Shown here: piece after piece, positions 1 through 5,917 of the stretch | How the letters are laid out: every line of letters begins with the position of its first letter | Position numbering within the stretch: position 1 is the first letter of the stretch | Translations under genes and position numbers: made by a program | Origin: Kiritimatiellia bacterium | Lineage (GTDB): Bacteria; Verrucomicrobiota; Kiritimatiellia; RFP12; UBA1067 | DNA length: 8,344 nt | Assembly (NCBI GenBank): GCA_024405255.1 | Contig: JAKSOY010000196.1 | Location: 1 to 8,344 of the forward strand | Reading direction: 5' to 3' | The notes under the pieces: generated by a model | What the model was told of the DNA's origin: nothing | Database searches by the model: none | The model's input: the letters and a program-made list of their open reading frames with translations, nothing else

Positions 1-189
1 TACTTCATGTGCGTGAAGCCGATCGGCGTCGCGGCCGAGCAGGTGCGCAAGCACCTCATCGAGAAGTACTCCACGGGAACGATCGTGCTCTCGGGCCTGA
101 TCCGCCTTGCGTTCTCCACGGTCGCGTGTGACAAGCTGCCGACGCTCTTCGCGAATGTCGCGGCGGCGATCAAGGATCTGCAAAAATAA
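1..189 (+). CDS. C-terminal end of a probable PLP-dependent class I/II aminotransferase (partial)
   Basis: Only the last 62 codons are in the window; the frame is open from base 1 and ends at TAA 187-189. The visible protein starts YFMCVKPIG, has an acidic/basic helix (AAEQVRKHLIEKY), a short strand with TGTIVLSG, then LIRLAFSTV and a terminal helix ending IKDLQK. This order (a GYFM-like strand, a helix, a 'GV-I--G---LRVAFS' strand pair, an end helix) matches the small C-terminal domain of fold-type I aminotransferases. The catalytic lysine would lie upstream, outside the window, so the substrate cannot be named. It lies 26 bases upstream of alaS on the same strand and may share its transcript. 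Family assignment rests on overall pattern only. Confidence 0.5.
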   Translation, partial: YFMCVKPIGVAAEQVRKHLIEKYSTGTIVLSGLIRLAFSTVACDKLPTLFANVAAAIKDLQK

Positions 190-215
190 GATTTCAATCA
201 AACTAGGAAAGACGA

Positions 216-2048
216 ATGAACAATCTGACGGCTGATGAACTTCGCGAGATGTACCAGAGCTTCTTCGAATCGAAGGGGCATGCGCGCATTTCCGGTGCAA
301 GTGTGATTCCTGAAAACGACCCTACCGTGCTCTTTACGACCGCGGGCATGCATCCGCTGGTGCCGTATCTGATGGGACAGATGCCGCATCCGGCGGGCAC
401 GCGCCTGACGGACGTGCAGAAGTGCGTGCGCACGGGCGACATCGACGAAGTGGGCGATGCGGCGCATCTGACCTTCTTCGAGATGCTCGGCAACTGGTCG
501 CTCAACGACTACTTCAAGAAAGAGGCCATCAGCTGGTCCTTCGAATTCCTCACCACGAAGCTCGGCTTCAAGCCCGAACAGCTCAACGTCACGGTGTTCC
601 GCGGCGAAGGCAAGGAAGGCGACGAGGGCTACATCCCGGCCGATGAAGAGGCCGTGGCGATCTGGAAGTCCCTGGGCATTCCGGAAGAGCGCATCTTCCG
701 TCTGCCGCGAGAAGACAACTGGTGGGGTCCGGCGGGCACGACGGGTCCGTGCGGTCCGGATACGGAGATGTTCATCGACACGGGCAAGCCGAAGTGCGGG
801 CCCGACTGCCGTCCCGGCTGTCCCTGCGGCAAGTACATCGAGATCTGGAACGACGTCTTCATGCAGTACAACAAGAACGAAGAAGGCAAGTTCGTTCCGC
901 TCGGGCGCCACAATGTCGATACGGGCATGGGCGTGGAACGCACGATCTGCATGATGTCCGGTGCGGCGACGGTGTACGACACGGAGATCTTCGCGCCGAT
1001 CATGGCGAAGATCGACGAGCTCTCGGATGCCGCGGCGGTGGCGAAGCTGGATCCGGCGACGGCGCTCAAGAGCCGCCGCATCATTGCGGACCACATGCGT
1101 ACGGCGACGTTCATCCTCTGCGATCCCAAGGGCGGCGTGAAGCCGGGCAACATCGGTGCGAACTACGTGCTGCGCCGCCTCATCCGCCGCGCCGTGCGCT
1201 ACAGCCGCTTCCTCGGCATTGCGCCCGGGTTCACGGTGAAGATGGCCGAGACGATCTGCGCGAAGTACAAGCACGTCTATCCGGAACTCGAGGTCAACCT
1301 CGCGACGTGCCGTCAGGATCTCGAGGCGGAAGAGAACCGCTTCAACGCGACGCTCGACAAGGGCGCGGCGATGTTCGCGAAGGTCGCGGAGCAGCTCAAG
1401 CTCCATGGACAGAACCAGATTTCCGGCAAGACCGCATTCAAGCTCTACGACACCTTCGGCTATCCGCTTGAGATGACGCTCGAGCTCGCGAAGGAGCAGG
1501 GCCTCGAAGTGGATGTGGCCGGATTCGACGAAGCGAACAAGAAGCACCAGGAACTCTCCCGCACGACGAGCGCGGGTTCGTTCAAGGCGGGCTTGCAGGA
1601 CAACTCGGCGGTCGTCACGCGCATGCATACGGCGACGCACCTCCTCCATGCGGCGCTTCACAAGGTGTTGGGTCCGACGGCGAACCAGAAGGGTTCGAAC
1701 ATCACGGCCGAGCGCCTGCGCTTCGACTTCACGTGGCCGGACAAGATGACGCCCGAGCAGCTCGCGGAAGTCGAGAAGCTCGTGAACGGCTGGATCGCGG
1801 ATGCGATTCCCGTCACGAAGAAGATGACCACGGTCGAGGAGGCGAAGGCGGAAGGCGCGATGGCGCTCTTCGGTTCCAAGTACGGCGACCAGGTTTCGCT
1901 CTACTCGATCGGCGACGTTTCGAAGGAGATCTGCTGCGGGCCGCATGTGGAGAACACGAGCGAACTCGGCAGCTTCAAGATCCAGAAGGAGCAGAGCTCC
2001 TCGGCGGGTGTGCGCCGTATCAAGGCCGTCATCGGCAATCTTTCGTAG
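216..2048 (+). CDS. alaS: Alanyl-tRNA synthetase, compact form without C-Ala domain
   Basis: Charges tRNA-Ala with alanine in the cytoplasm and, through its editing domain, hydrolyses mischarged tRNA. The class II catalytic core is clear: FTTAGMHPLVPYLMG (about 40-54), the motif 2 region with KCVRTGDIDEVG and FFEMLGNWS, and motif 3 GMGVER at 237-242. The editing site has the zinc ligands HxxxH (H471, H475) and CxxxH (C573, H577). At 610 residues it is far shorter than the roughly 875-residue E. coli enzyme: it stops right after the editing domain (SSSAGVRRIKAV), lacks the DHHA1/C-Ala part, and the beta-barrel segment that normally precedes HxxxH is almost absent. A cysteine cluster, C194-x3-C198-x3-C202-x-C204, may bind a metal. 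Similar short AlaRS are known in some small-genome bacteria (from memory). The start has a modest SD, AGGAAAG at 205-211. The stop codon is the first TAG of the repeat tract. Confidence 0.96.
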   Translation: MNNLTADELREMYQSFFESKGHARISGASVIPENDPTVLFTTAGMHPLVPYLMGQMPHPAGTRLTDVQKCVRTGDIDEVGDAAHLTFFEMLGNWSLNDYFKKEAISWSFEFLTTKLGFKPEQLNVTVFRGEGKEGDEGYIPADEEAVAIWKSLGIPEERIFRLPREDNWWGPAGTTGPCGPDTEMFIDTGKPKCGPDCRPGCPCGKYIEIWNDVFMQYNKNEEGKFVPLGRHNVDTGMGVERTICMMSGAATVYDTEIFAPIMAKIDELSDAAAVAKLDPATALKSRRIIADHMRTATFILCDPKGGVKPGNIGANYVLRRLIRRAVRYSRFLGIAPGFTVKMAETICAKYKHVYPELEVNLATCRQDLEAEENRFNATLDKGAAMFAKVAEQLKLHGQNQISGKTAFKLYDTFGYPLEMTLELAKEQGLEVDVAGFDEANKKHQELSRTTSAGSFKAGLQDNSAVVTRMHTATHLLHAALHKVLGPTANQKGSNITAERLRFDFTWPDKMTPEQLAEVEKLVNGWIADAIPVTKKMTTVEEAKAEGAMALFGSKYGDQVSLYSIGDVSKEICCGPHVENTSELGSFKIQKEQSSSAGVRRIKAVIGNLS

Positions 2049-2174
2049 GTTTTAGGTTTTAGGGATTAGGTTTTAGCGAGTAGTAGGTTTTAGTGATTAG
2101 GTTTTAGGTTTTAGTGAGTAGCAGGTTTTGCCGTAGACGGCTCGGACGCACTAAAACCTAGAACCTAAAACCTT
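2046..2174. repeat. Degenerate TTTTAGG-type repeat tract with inverted copies
   Basis: The 10-mer TAGGTTTTAG occurs six times, starting at 2046, 2053, 2067, 2084, 2098 and 2105 (steps 7, 14, 17, 14, 7), with diverged units GATTAGG and GAGTAGCAGG between. Inverted copies CTAAAACCTA (2151-2160) and CTAAAACCT (2165-2173) close the tract. The first unit supplies the TAG stop codon of alaS, and the last copy ends two bases before the next start codon, so the repeat fills the whole intergenic gap. It resembles a telomere-like heptamer but is degenerate and internal. Its function is unknown. Confidence 0.85.
2098..2167. repeat. Inverted repeat with small internal hairpin inside the TTTTAGG tract
   Basis: Bases 2098-2116 (TAGGTTTTAGGTTTTAGTG) pair with 2149-2167, 18 of 19 positions matching. 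The 32-base loop holds GCCGTAGACGGC (2130-2141), which can form its own 4-5 bp hairpin. As RNA this gives a long stem after alaS and just before the next gene. It could act as a terminator or 3' end stabiliser, but no U-run follows and the stem is mostly A-U, so the call stays structural. Confidence 0.6.
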
Positions 2175-2175
2175 A

Positions 2176-2937
2176 ATGGCAATGGAAAACTTACGAGAAC
2201 TCTATTTCGCCTACGTGGATACCTTCCGCGTGGACGGCAAGCTTCCGTTGATGATGGAGCTCAAGCGTATTCACACGGCGAAGGTTGTGGAGAATGCGCG
2301 GGCGATCGTCGCGGGTGAAGGGTTCGATGCCGCCACGGCGCGCGTGTGCGAGCTGGCGGCGCTTCTGCACGACACGGGCCGCTTCGAGCAGCTCCGGCGC
2401 TACAACACGTTCCGTGATTCGGACTCTGTCGATCACGCCGTTTTCTCGCATGACATCGTCCAGGAGAAGGGCTGGCTCGACGGATGCGAACCGTCCGTGC
2501 GTCAGGCGATTCTCGATGCGGTGCTGTTTCACAATCGGCGCGATCTGCCCGACGGACTGGATGCGCTGACGCGTGCGGCGGCGCAGACGGTGCGCGACGC
2601 CGATAAGCTCGACATCTTCCGCGTGCTGGAAGACCGCGTTGCGAATACGGACTGGCGGCACGACTGCCAGGCGTTCTGGAACCTGCCCACGACGGCGCGT
2701 CCCAATCCCGCCGTGCTGGCGGCGATTCGCGAGGGACGTCCCGTCGACTACCAGAACATCGCGTCGCTGGCGGACTTCGTCCTCGTGCAGGTGGGATGGA
2801 TGGTGAGCGGCCTCGCCTACGCGACCTCGCGCCGGCTCTGCGCCGAACGCGGGCATCTGGCGTTTCGTCGGAACTTCCTTCACGAGCTGACGGACGACCC
2901 CGCCGTGGACGAATTATGCGACTTGGTGAAGCTCTGA
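2176..2937 (+). CDS. HD-domain metal-dependent phosphohydrolase
   Basis: A 253-residue soluble protein with the HD-domain metal ligands in order: H33 (KRIHTAKV), the H65-D66 doublet in LLHDTGRFEQ, H87 (VDHAVFS), H119 (VLFHN) and a distal D143 (RDADKLDIFR). HD enzymes are metal phosphohydrolases acting on nucleotides, cyclic dinucleotides or (p)ppGpp; the sequence gives no specific substrate, and no partner domain (RelA, GGDEF, response regulator) is attached. The rest of the protein is helical, with YQNIASLADFVLVQVGWMVSGLAY near residues 193-216 probably packing as a C-terminal helix. ATG 2176 is followed in frame by ATG 2182; neither has a recognisable SD because the TTTTAGG tract runs right up to the start. 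It lies between alaS and coaD with no obvious functional link to either. Confidence 0.85.
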   Translation: MAMENLRELYFAYVDTFRVDGKLPLMMELKRIHTAKVVENARAIVAGEGFDAATARVCELAALLHDTGRFEQLRRYNTFRDSDSVDHAVFSHDIVQEKGWLDGCEPSVRQAILDAVLFHNRRDLPDGLDALTRAAAQTVRDADKLDIFRVLEDRVANTDWRHDCQAFWNLPTTARPNPAVLAAIREGRPVDYQNIASLADFVLVQVGWMVSGLAYATSRRLCAERGHLAFRRNFLHELTDDPAVDELCDLVKL

Positions 2938-2966
2938 TTTCCATTCGCGCGAAAATATGATATAAT
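2938..2966 (+). promoter_or_regulatory. Sigma-70-type promoter of coaD, giving a leaderless transcript
   Basis: A perfect -10 box TATAAT (2961-2966) lies 17 bases after TTTCCA (2938-2943, 4 of 6 to TTGACA) in a locally AT-rich gap. Transcription starting about 7 bases after the -10 box would begin at or one base before the A of the coaD ATG (2974). There is no room for a ribosome binding site, and none is seen. Confidence 0.7.
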
Positions 2967-2973
2967 ACACTCC

Positions 2974-3477
2974 ATGGCAGAAAAAACGGCAGTCTATCCG
3001 GGGACGTTCGATCCCATGACGCTTGGTCATTTCGATTTGATCAAGCGTGCGGCCGGTTTGTATGACCAGCTCATTGTCGCGGTGGCGGCGACGAGTACGA
3101 AGAACGGCGCGCTGTTCGACGCGGCGCATCGCTTGGACATGATCCGCGAGGATGTGAAGGTCGCGGGGTTGACGAATGTTTCGGTGGAGCTGCTCGATAC
3201 GCTCCTCGTCGACTTCTGCCGTCGGCGCGGCGTGCGCACGGTGATTCGCGGCGTGCGCGTCTATTCCGATTTCGAATATGAATTCCAGATGGCGCTCACG
3301 AATCGGCGCATGGCGCCCGAGATCGAGACGCTGTTCATGATGCCGAGCGAGAACCTCGCCTATGTCACGGCGTCGACCGTGCGCGAGATTGCGCGCTATG
3401 GCGGAGATACGTCCACATTCGTGACGCCGGCGGTGCAGAAGCGTCTGGCGGCGCTGCATGCGGCGGTTCAGGCTTAA
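2974..3477 (+). CDS. coaD: Phosphopantetheine adenylyltransferase (PPAT)
   Basis: Transfers AMP from ATP to 4'-phosphopantetheine, making dephospho-CoA, the penultimate step of CoA synthesis, in the cytoplasm. The 167-residue length fits the bacterial family (about 160). Visible signatures are YPGTFDPMTLGH at 8-19 with the T16-x-G18-H19 nucleotidyltransferase motif, RGVR at 92-95 followed by DFEYEFQMALTNRRMAPE, and TASTVRE at 132-138 in place of the usual ISSTxVRE. The start at 2974 aligns directly with the family N-terminus and sits about 7 bases after a perfect -10 box, so the message is probably leaderless. It lies 36 bases after the HD gene and 23 bases before the DUF177 gene and likely leads the DUF177-rpmF-plsX operon, linking CoA supply to phospholipid synthesis. 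Confidence 0.97.
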   Translation: MAEKTAVYPGTFDPMTLGHFDLIKRAAGLYDQLIVAVAATSTKNGALFDAAHRLDMIREDVKVAGLTNVSVELLDTLLVDFCRRRGVRTVIRGVRVYSDFEYEFQMALTNRRMAPEIETLFMMPSENLAYVTASTVREIARYGGDTSTFVTPAVQKRLAALHAAVQA

Positions 3478-3500
3478 AATATTAGAGGACAGGATTCAAG

Positions 3501-3989
3501 ATGGAAATGCAGGAAAAAGTTCTGATAGACGTGGCGCGGCTCGACAAGGACGGCGAGAACTATACGGGCGTCCTGGATGATGCCGTGCTGGAGATGACGG
3601 GCGATCTGCTGCGTCCTTTTGCGGGCATTCGCTACGATCTTTTTGTGCAGCTTTTTGGCACGGAGCTTCTCGTGCGGGGCACGATCGCGCAGGATTTTGA
3701 CGCGGTCTGCTGCCGGTGCGGAGGCGATTTCGACTTCACGACGACCGTCGATGACTTCACGGCCAGTTTTGAAGTAAATGAAAAAACTGAATTTGTAGAT
3801 TTGACTGATGAGCTAAGACAGAGTATAATACTCGCTTTGCCGTCATACCCGATTTGTCGGCAAGACTGCCGCGGGGTGTGCCCGACGTGTGGAAAGAACC
3901 TCAATGAGGGTCCTTGCACGTGTCAGCATACAGAACGTGACAGCCGGTGGGGGGCCCTCGACGGTCTCCAACTGGAAGAGGAACAGTAA
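3501..3989 (+). CDS. yceD: DUF177/YceD family protein
   Basis: A 162-residue member of the DUF177 family, which almost always precedes rpmF; family members have been linked to 23S rRNA/50S accumulation, but the molecular role is not settled. The N-terminal half is a beta-rich domain. Cysteines follow: C70-C71-x-C73 (AVCCRCGG) and a C-terminal cluster C119-x3-C123-x3-C127-x2-C130 with C139 and C141 (CRQDCRGVCPTCGKN), probably a zinc-binding knuckle, then the typical W..LDGL near the end. An AGGA at 3491-3494 lies 6 bases before ATG 3501; an in-frame ATG at 3507 is an alternative. Codons around 3770-3835 are notably AT-rich, coinciding with an internal promoter. Confidence 0.9.
   Translation: MEMQEKVLIDVARLDKDGENYTGVLDDAVLEMTGDLLRPFAGIRYDLFVQLFGTELLVRGTIAQDFDAVCCRCGGDFDFTTTVDDFTASFEVNEKTEFVDLTDELRQSIILALPSYPICRQDCRGVCPTCGKNLNEGPCTCQHTERDSRWGALDGLQLEEEQ
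3801..3829 (+). promoter_or_regulatory. Near-consensus internal promoter within the DUF177 gene, upstream of rpmF-plsX
   Basis: TTGACT (3801-3806, 5 of 6 to consensus), a 17-base spacer and TATAAT (3824-3829, perfect) lie inside the coding sequence. The -10 box is embedded in the 13-base palindrome GAGTATAATACTC (3821-3833). The surrounding codons are unusually AT-rich for this gene. The predicted start near 3836 would give a leader of about 190 bases before rpmF. No other promoter is visible between the DUF177 gene and rpmF. Confidence 0.65.
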
Positions 3990-4028
3990 ACGATTTGGTT
4001 ACACAAATAAAAGAAGAGAGAGTGCATC

Positions 4029-4214
4029 ATGGCATCACCGAAGAACAAGAAGTCGAAAATGCGTAAGCGTCAGCGTGAGGCGCAGCTCGAGAAGGCGATC
4101 CTCGCTGAAGTGCAGACCTGCCCGAACTGCGGCGGTCTGAAGCAGTCGCACCGCGTCTGCCCGAACTGCGGCATGTACAACGGCCGCAAGGTGCTGTCGA
4201 TCACCGCCAAGTAA
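4029..4214 (+). CDS. rpmF: 50S ribosomal protein bL32
   Basis: A 61-residue basic protein of the large ribosomal subunit. The N-terminus MASPKNKKSKMRKRQRE is the typical lysine/arginine-rich bL32 tail. The zinc-ribbon form is present: C31-x2-C34 (CPNCGG) and C44-x2-C47 (CPNCGMYNGRKV). Position between the DUF177 gene (39-base gap) and plsX (7-base gap) is the conserved arrangement. The purine-rich AGAAGAGAGAG before the start is a weak ribosome binding site. All four zinc ligands are kept, so this is the zinc-dependent paralogue type. Confidence 0.97.
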   Translation: MASPKNKKSKMRKRQREAQLEKAILAEVQTCPNCGGLKQSHRVCPNCGMYNGRKVLSITAK

Positions 4215-4221
4215 AGGGCGT

Positions 4222-5265
4222 ATGACGCGCGTTGCGCTCGATGCGATGGGCGGAGACAACGCTCCGGGCGAAATCGTCCGGGGCGCTGTCGAGGCTGCTG
4301 TCGGCCTGGAGGACATCAAAGTCATCCTGGTCGGTAAGCAGGATCAGATCGACGCCGAGCTTGCCAAGTACCCGAAGGAGGTCGAAAAGGCCCGCAAGCG
4401 GGGAACGCTCGAAGTTGTTCCGGCTTCGGAGGTCCTGGAAATGGACGACGAACCGGCCAAGTCCGTGCGGGCGAAGAAGGACTGTTCGATCAATGTCGCC
4501 ATGCGCCTCGTGAAAGAGGGCAAGGCGGATGCCTTCGTTTCGGCCGGAAATTCCGGTGCCGTGTCGGCGAGCGCGATTTTCAATCTCGGCCGTATCCGGG
4601 GCGTCCATCGCCCTGCGATTGCGGCGATTCTGCCGACGCGTCGTCCGATCCGCCCGCTGCTCCTGCTGGATGCCGGCGCGAATATGGACTGCCATCCGGA
4701 CTGGCTCGTTCAGTTCTCGATTATGGGCAGTGCCTATTCGAAGGCGGTGCTGAAACGCACGAAGCCGCTCGTGGGGCTTCTGTCCATCGGTACGGAAGAC
4801 TGCAAGGGCAACGAGATGACTAAGGAGACGTTCGGTCTGCTGAAGGAGGTCAAGTCGATCGACTTCCGCGGCAACGTCGAGGGTCATGACATTTTCCAAG
4901 GGCAGACAGACGTCATTGTGTGCGATGGTTTCGTAGGCAATGCCGTGTTGAAGACTGCCGAGTCGCTCATCCATGCGATCAGCTACTTCCTGAAGAAGGA
5001 ATGCTTCAAGGGGATTTCGCGGATCATGGGTGCGATGCTGCTGAAGGGGGCGTTCAAGTCCTTGAAGCAGCAGCTTGATCCGGATATCTACGGCGGTGCG
5101 CCGCTGCTGGGTGTTTCGGGGGCCGTGATCATCTCGCACGGTTCGTCCAAGCACAAGGCGATCTACCATGCCGTTCGCGTGGGTGCCAATGCGGCGCGTA
5201 ACGACGTGACGGGACAGATCGCGGCGATGATCGAGGAGTACGAATCCTCGCGTAAAACACTTTAA
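4222..5265 (+). CDS. plsX: Phosphate acyltransferase PlsX
   Basis: Converts acyl-ACP and phosphate to acyl-phosphate and ACP, the first committed step of the PlsX/PlsY route to lysophosphatidic acid; a peripheral enzyme at the inner face of the membrane. The 347-residue length is normal. Signatures: VALDAMGGDNAPG at 4-16, the SAGNSGA loop at 107-113, DAGANMDCHP, and CDGFVGNAVLK from 234. ATG 4222 is seven bases after the rpmF stop; the only SD-like sequence, AAAGGG (4213-4218), overlaps that stop with short spacing, so translational coupling is likely. In many bacteria plsX is followed by fabH and fabD; here a tRNA gene follows instead, so the fatty-acid part of the cluster is absent at this locus. 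Confidence 0.97.
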   Translation: MTRVALDAMGGDNAPGEIVRGAVEAAVGLEDIKVILVGKQDQIDAELAKYPKEVEKARKRGTLEVVPASEVLEMDDEPAKSVRAKKDCSINVAMRLVKEGKADAFVSAGNSGAVSASAIFNLGRIRGVHRPAIAAILPTRRPIRPLLLLDAGANMDCHPDWLVQFSIMGSAYSKAVLKRTKPLVGLLSIGTEDCKGNEMTKETFGLLKEVKSIDFRGNVEGHDIFQGQTDVIVCDGFVGNAVLKTAESLIHAISYFLKKECFKGISRIMGAMLLKGAFKSLKQQLDPDIYGGAPLLGVSGAVIISHGSSKHKAIYHAVRVGANAARNDVTGQIAAMIEEYESSRKTL

Positions 5266-5269
5266 ACGG

Positions 5270-5284
5270 CGAGCATCTGGCTCG
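5270..5284 (+). terminator. Weak stem-loop between plsX and tRNA-Pro
   Basis: CGAGC (5270-5274) and GCTCG (5280-5284) flank a 5-base loop, followed by TTCGTTTCG rather than a clean T-run. It could be a weak terminator for plsX or an RNA-processing hairpin before the tRNA. The stem is only five pairs, so it may be chance. Confidence 0.22.
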
Positions 5285-5294
5285 TTCGTTTCGT

Positions 5295-5371
5295 CGGAGC
5301 GTTGCACAGTCTGGTAGTGCGTCAGCTTTGGGAGCTGAATGTCGTGGGTTCAAATCCCGCCGCTCCGACCA
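5295..5371 (+). tRNA. tRNA-Pro (anticodon TGG)
   Basis: A complete 77-base cloverleaf with encoded CCA. Acceptor arm CGGAGCG (5295-5301) pairs with CGCTCCG (5361-5367); discriminator A5368 and CCA 5369-5371 follow. The D stem is GCAC/GTGC with GG in the loop; the anticodon stem is TCAGC/GCTGA around loop TTTGGGA, giving anticodon TGG (5329-5331), which reads CCA/CCG proline codons. The T arm has the TTCAAAT loop. C1-G72 and A73 are the bacterial tRNA-Pro identity elements. It starts 29 bases after plsX on the same strand. Confidence 0.97.
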
Positions 5372-5520
5372 TCCTTCGCGATTTTGGCTTTGCCAAAATC
5401 GGCTACGGATGGCACGCCATCCTTCGAAGAAGGTGGCGGGCCAGGAGTAGCTGGGGCGAGACGCAGTCTCGCGGAACGAAGGATGCCCTCCGTAGTCGTT
5501 TTCGCAGAAAACGCGAAGGA
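5372..5520. repeat. Hairpin-rich element with 9-bp terminal inverted repeats, abutting the tRNA 3' end
   Basis: Ends TCCTTCGCG (5372-5380) and CGCGAAGGA (5512-5520) are perfect inverted repeats. Inside are compact hairpins: GATTTTGGC-TTT-GCCAAAATC (5380-5400), GGATGGC-AC-GCCATCC (5407-5422), CCTTC-GAA-GAAGG (5421-5433), GCGAGAC-GCA-GTCTCGC (5456-5472) and CGTTTTC-GCA-GAAAACG (5497-5513). Longer-range pairs also exist: CTACGG 5403-5408 with CCGTAG 5490-5495, and ATCCTTCG 5419-5426 with CGAAGGAT 5477-5484. No open frame of note. It could be a small palindromic mobile element (MITE/REP-like) or a structured RNA made with the tRNA transcript. The next bases, 5521-5576, show nothing recognisable. 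Confidence 0.7.
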
Positions 5521-5576
5521 GGGCTGGCATACTGCCCGGGACTCGACATGGGGTGTTCATTGATTACGCGCCGAGG

Positions 5577-5616
5577 CAGTTAGCCAGTTAGTCAGTTTAG
5601 CAGTTTGACAGTTGGT
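5577..5616. repeat. Period-8 direct repeat array (CAGTTNNN x5)
   Basis: Five consecutive units begin exactly every eight bases at 5577, 5585, 5593, 5601 and 5609: CAGTTAGC, CAGTTAGT, CAGTTTAG, CAGTTTGA, CAGTTGGT. The first five bases are invariant and the last three drift. Non-coding. Confidence 0.85.
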
Positions 5617-5636
5617 GGGGCAATACACTTCCGTAG

Positions 5637-5685
5637 CCTCTGCGTGAGCCATCTTCTTCATGCAGAGAGCGCAGAGTCTGCGGAG
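5637..5685. repeat. CTCTGCG / CGCAGAG inverted and iterated element
   Basis: CTCTGCG (5638-5644) recurs inverted as CGCAGAG (5670-5676), inside the iterated stretch GCAGAGAGCGCAGAG (5662-5676) and TCTGCGGAG (5677-5685). It resembles the 'CTCTGCG' intergenic sequence I recall from several unrelated bacterial genomes. Function unknown. Confidence 0.5.
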
Positions 5686-5697
5686 ACGATCCTGTCA

Positions 5698-5723
5698 ACG
5701 GATGACACGGATTGTCACGGATT
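5698..5723. repeat. ACGGAT direct repeats
   Basis: ACGGAT occurs at 5698, 5707 and 5717 (spacing 9 and 10), the last two as CACGGATT. It is a degenerate short tandem array in the non-coding stretch after the tRNA. Bases 5724-5803 that follow hold nothing I can name. Confidence 0.6.
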
Positions 5724-5803
5724 ACGTGCCGAGCCGGAGGTGTCACGTTGATGTGGCGCCAAAGGGGGCCGTGCCGACTGGTATTTGACACATCATCAAA
5801 ATC

Positions 5804-5890
5804 AATCCCATAAGACCCATGGGGCCTATCATGATCAATCCCATCAAACCAATAGAACCTATCACAGGAGATCCGTCCCATCCGTCCTAG
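5804..5890. repeat. Degenerate period-9 repeat array (RRNCCYATN)
   Basis: Units on a 9-base register: AATCCCATA (5804), AGACCCATG (5813), GGGCCTATC (5822), a 6-base ATGATC (5831), AATCCCATC (5837), AAACCAATA (5846), GAACCTATC (5855), ACAGGAGAT (5864, off-consensus), CCGTCCCAT (5873) and CCGTCCTAG (5882). The CC-pyrimidine-AT core is kept in most units. Because nine is a multiple of three, both strands stay partly open, but the translation is low-complexity and not protein-like. Confidence 0.75.
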
Positions 5891-5917
5891 ACACAAAACA
5901 CAGGCACTCGGCATTGC

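Noticed and set aside
198..1946. Long - strand open frame of 582 codons
   Set aside because: It is antisense to alaS; its arginine/leucine-rich, low-diversity translation is the usual shadow of a GC-rich gene, and the + strand frame is an unmistakable AlaRS.
4201..5307. Long - strand open frame of 368 codons
   Set aside because: It is antisense to plsX, with Arg/His-rich composition and no recognisable motif.
5577..5890. CRISPR array
   Set aside because: Repeat units are 8-10 bases, adjacent and without spacers; no cas gene is present.
5597..5914. 105-codon - strand open frame
   Set aside because: It runs through the CTCTGCG, ACGGAT and 9-bp repeats; its protein reads as repeat translation and it has no SD.
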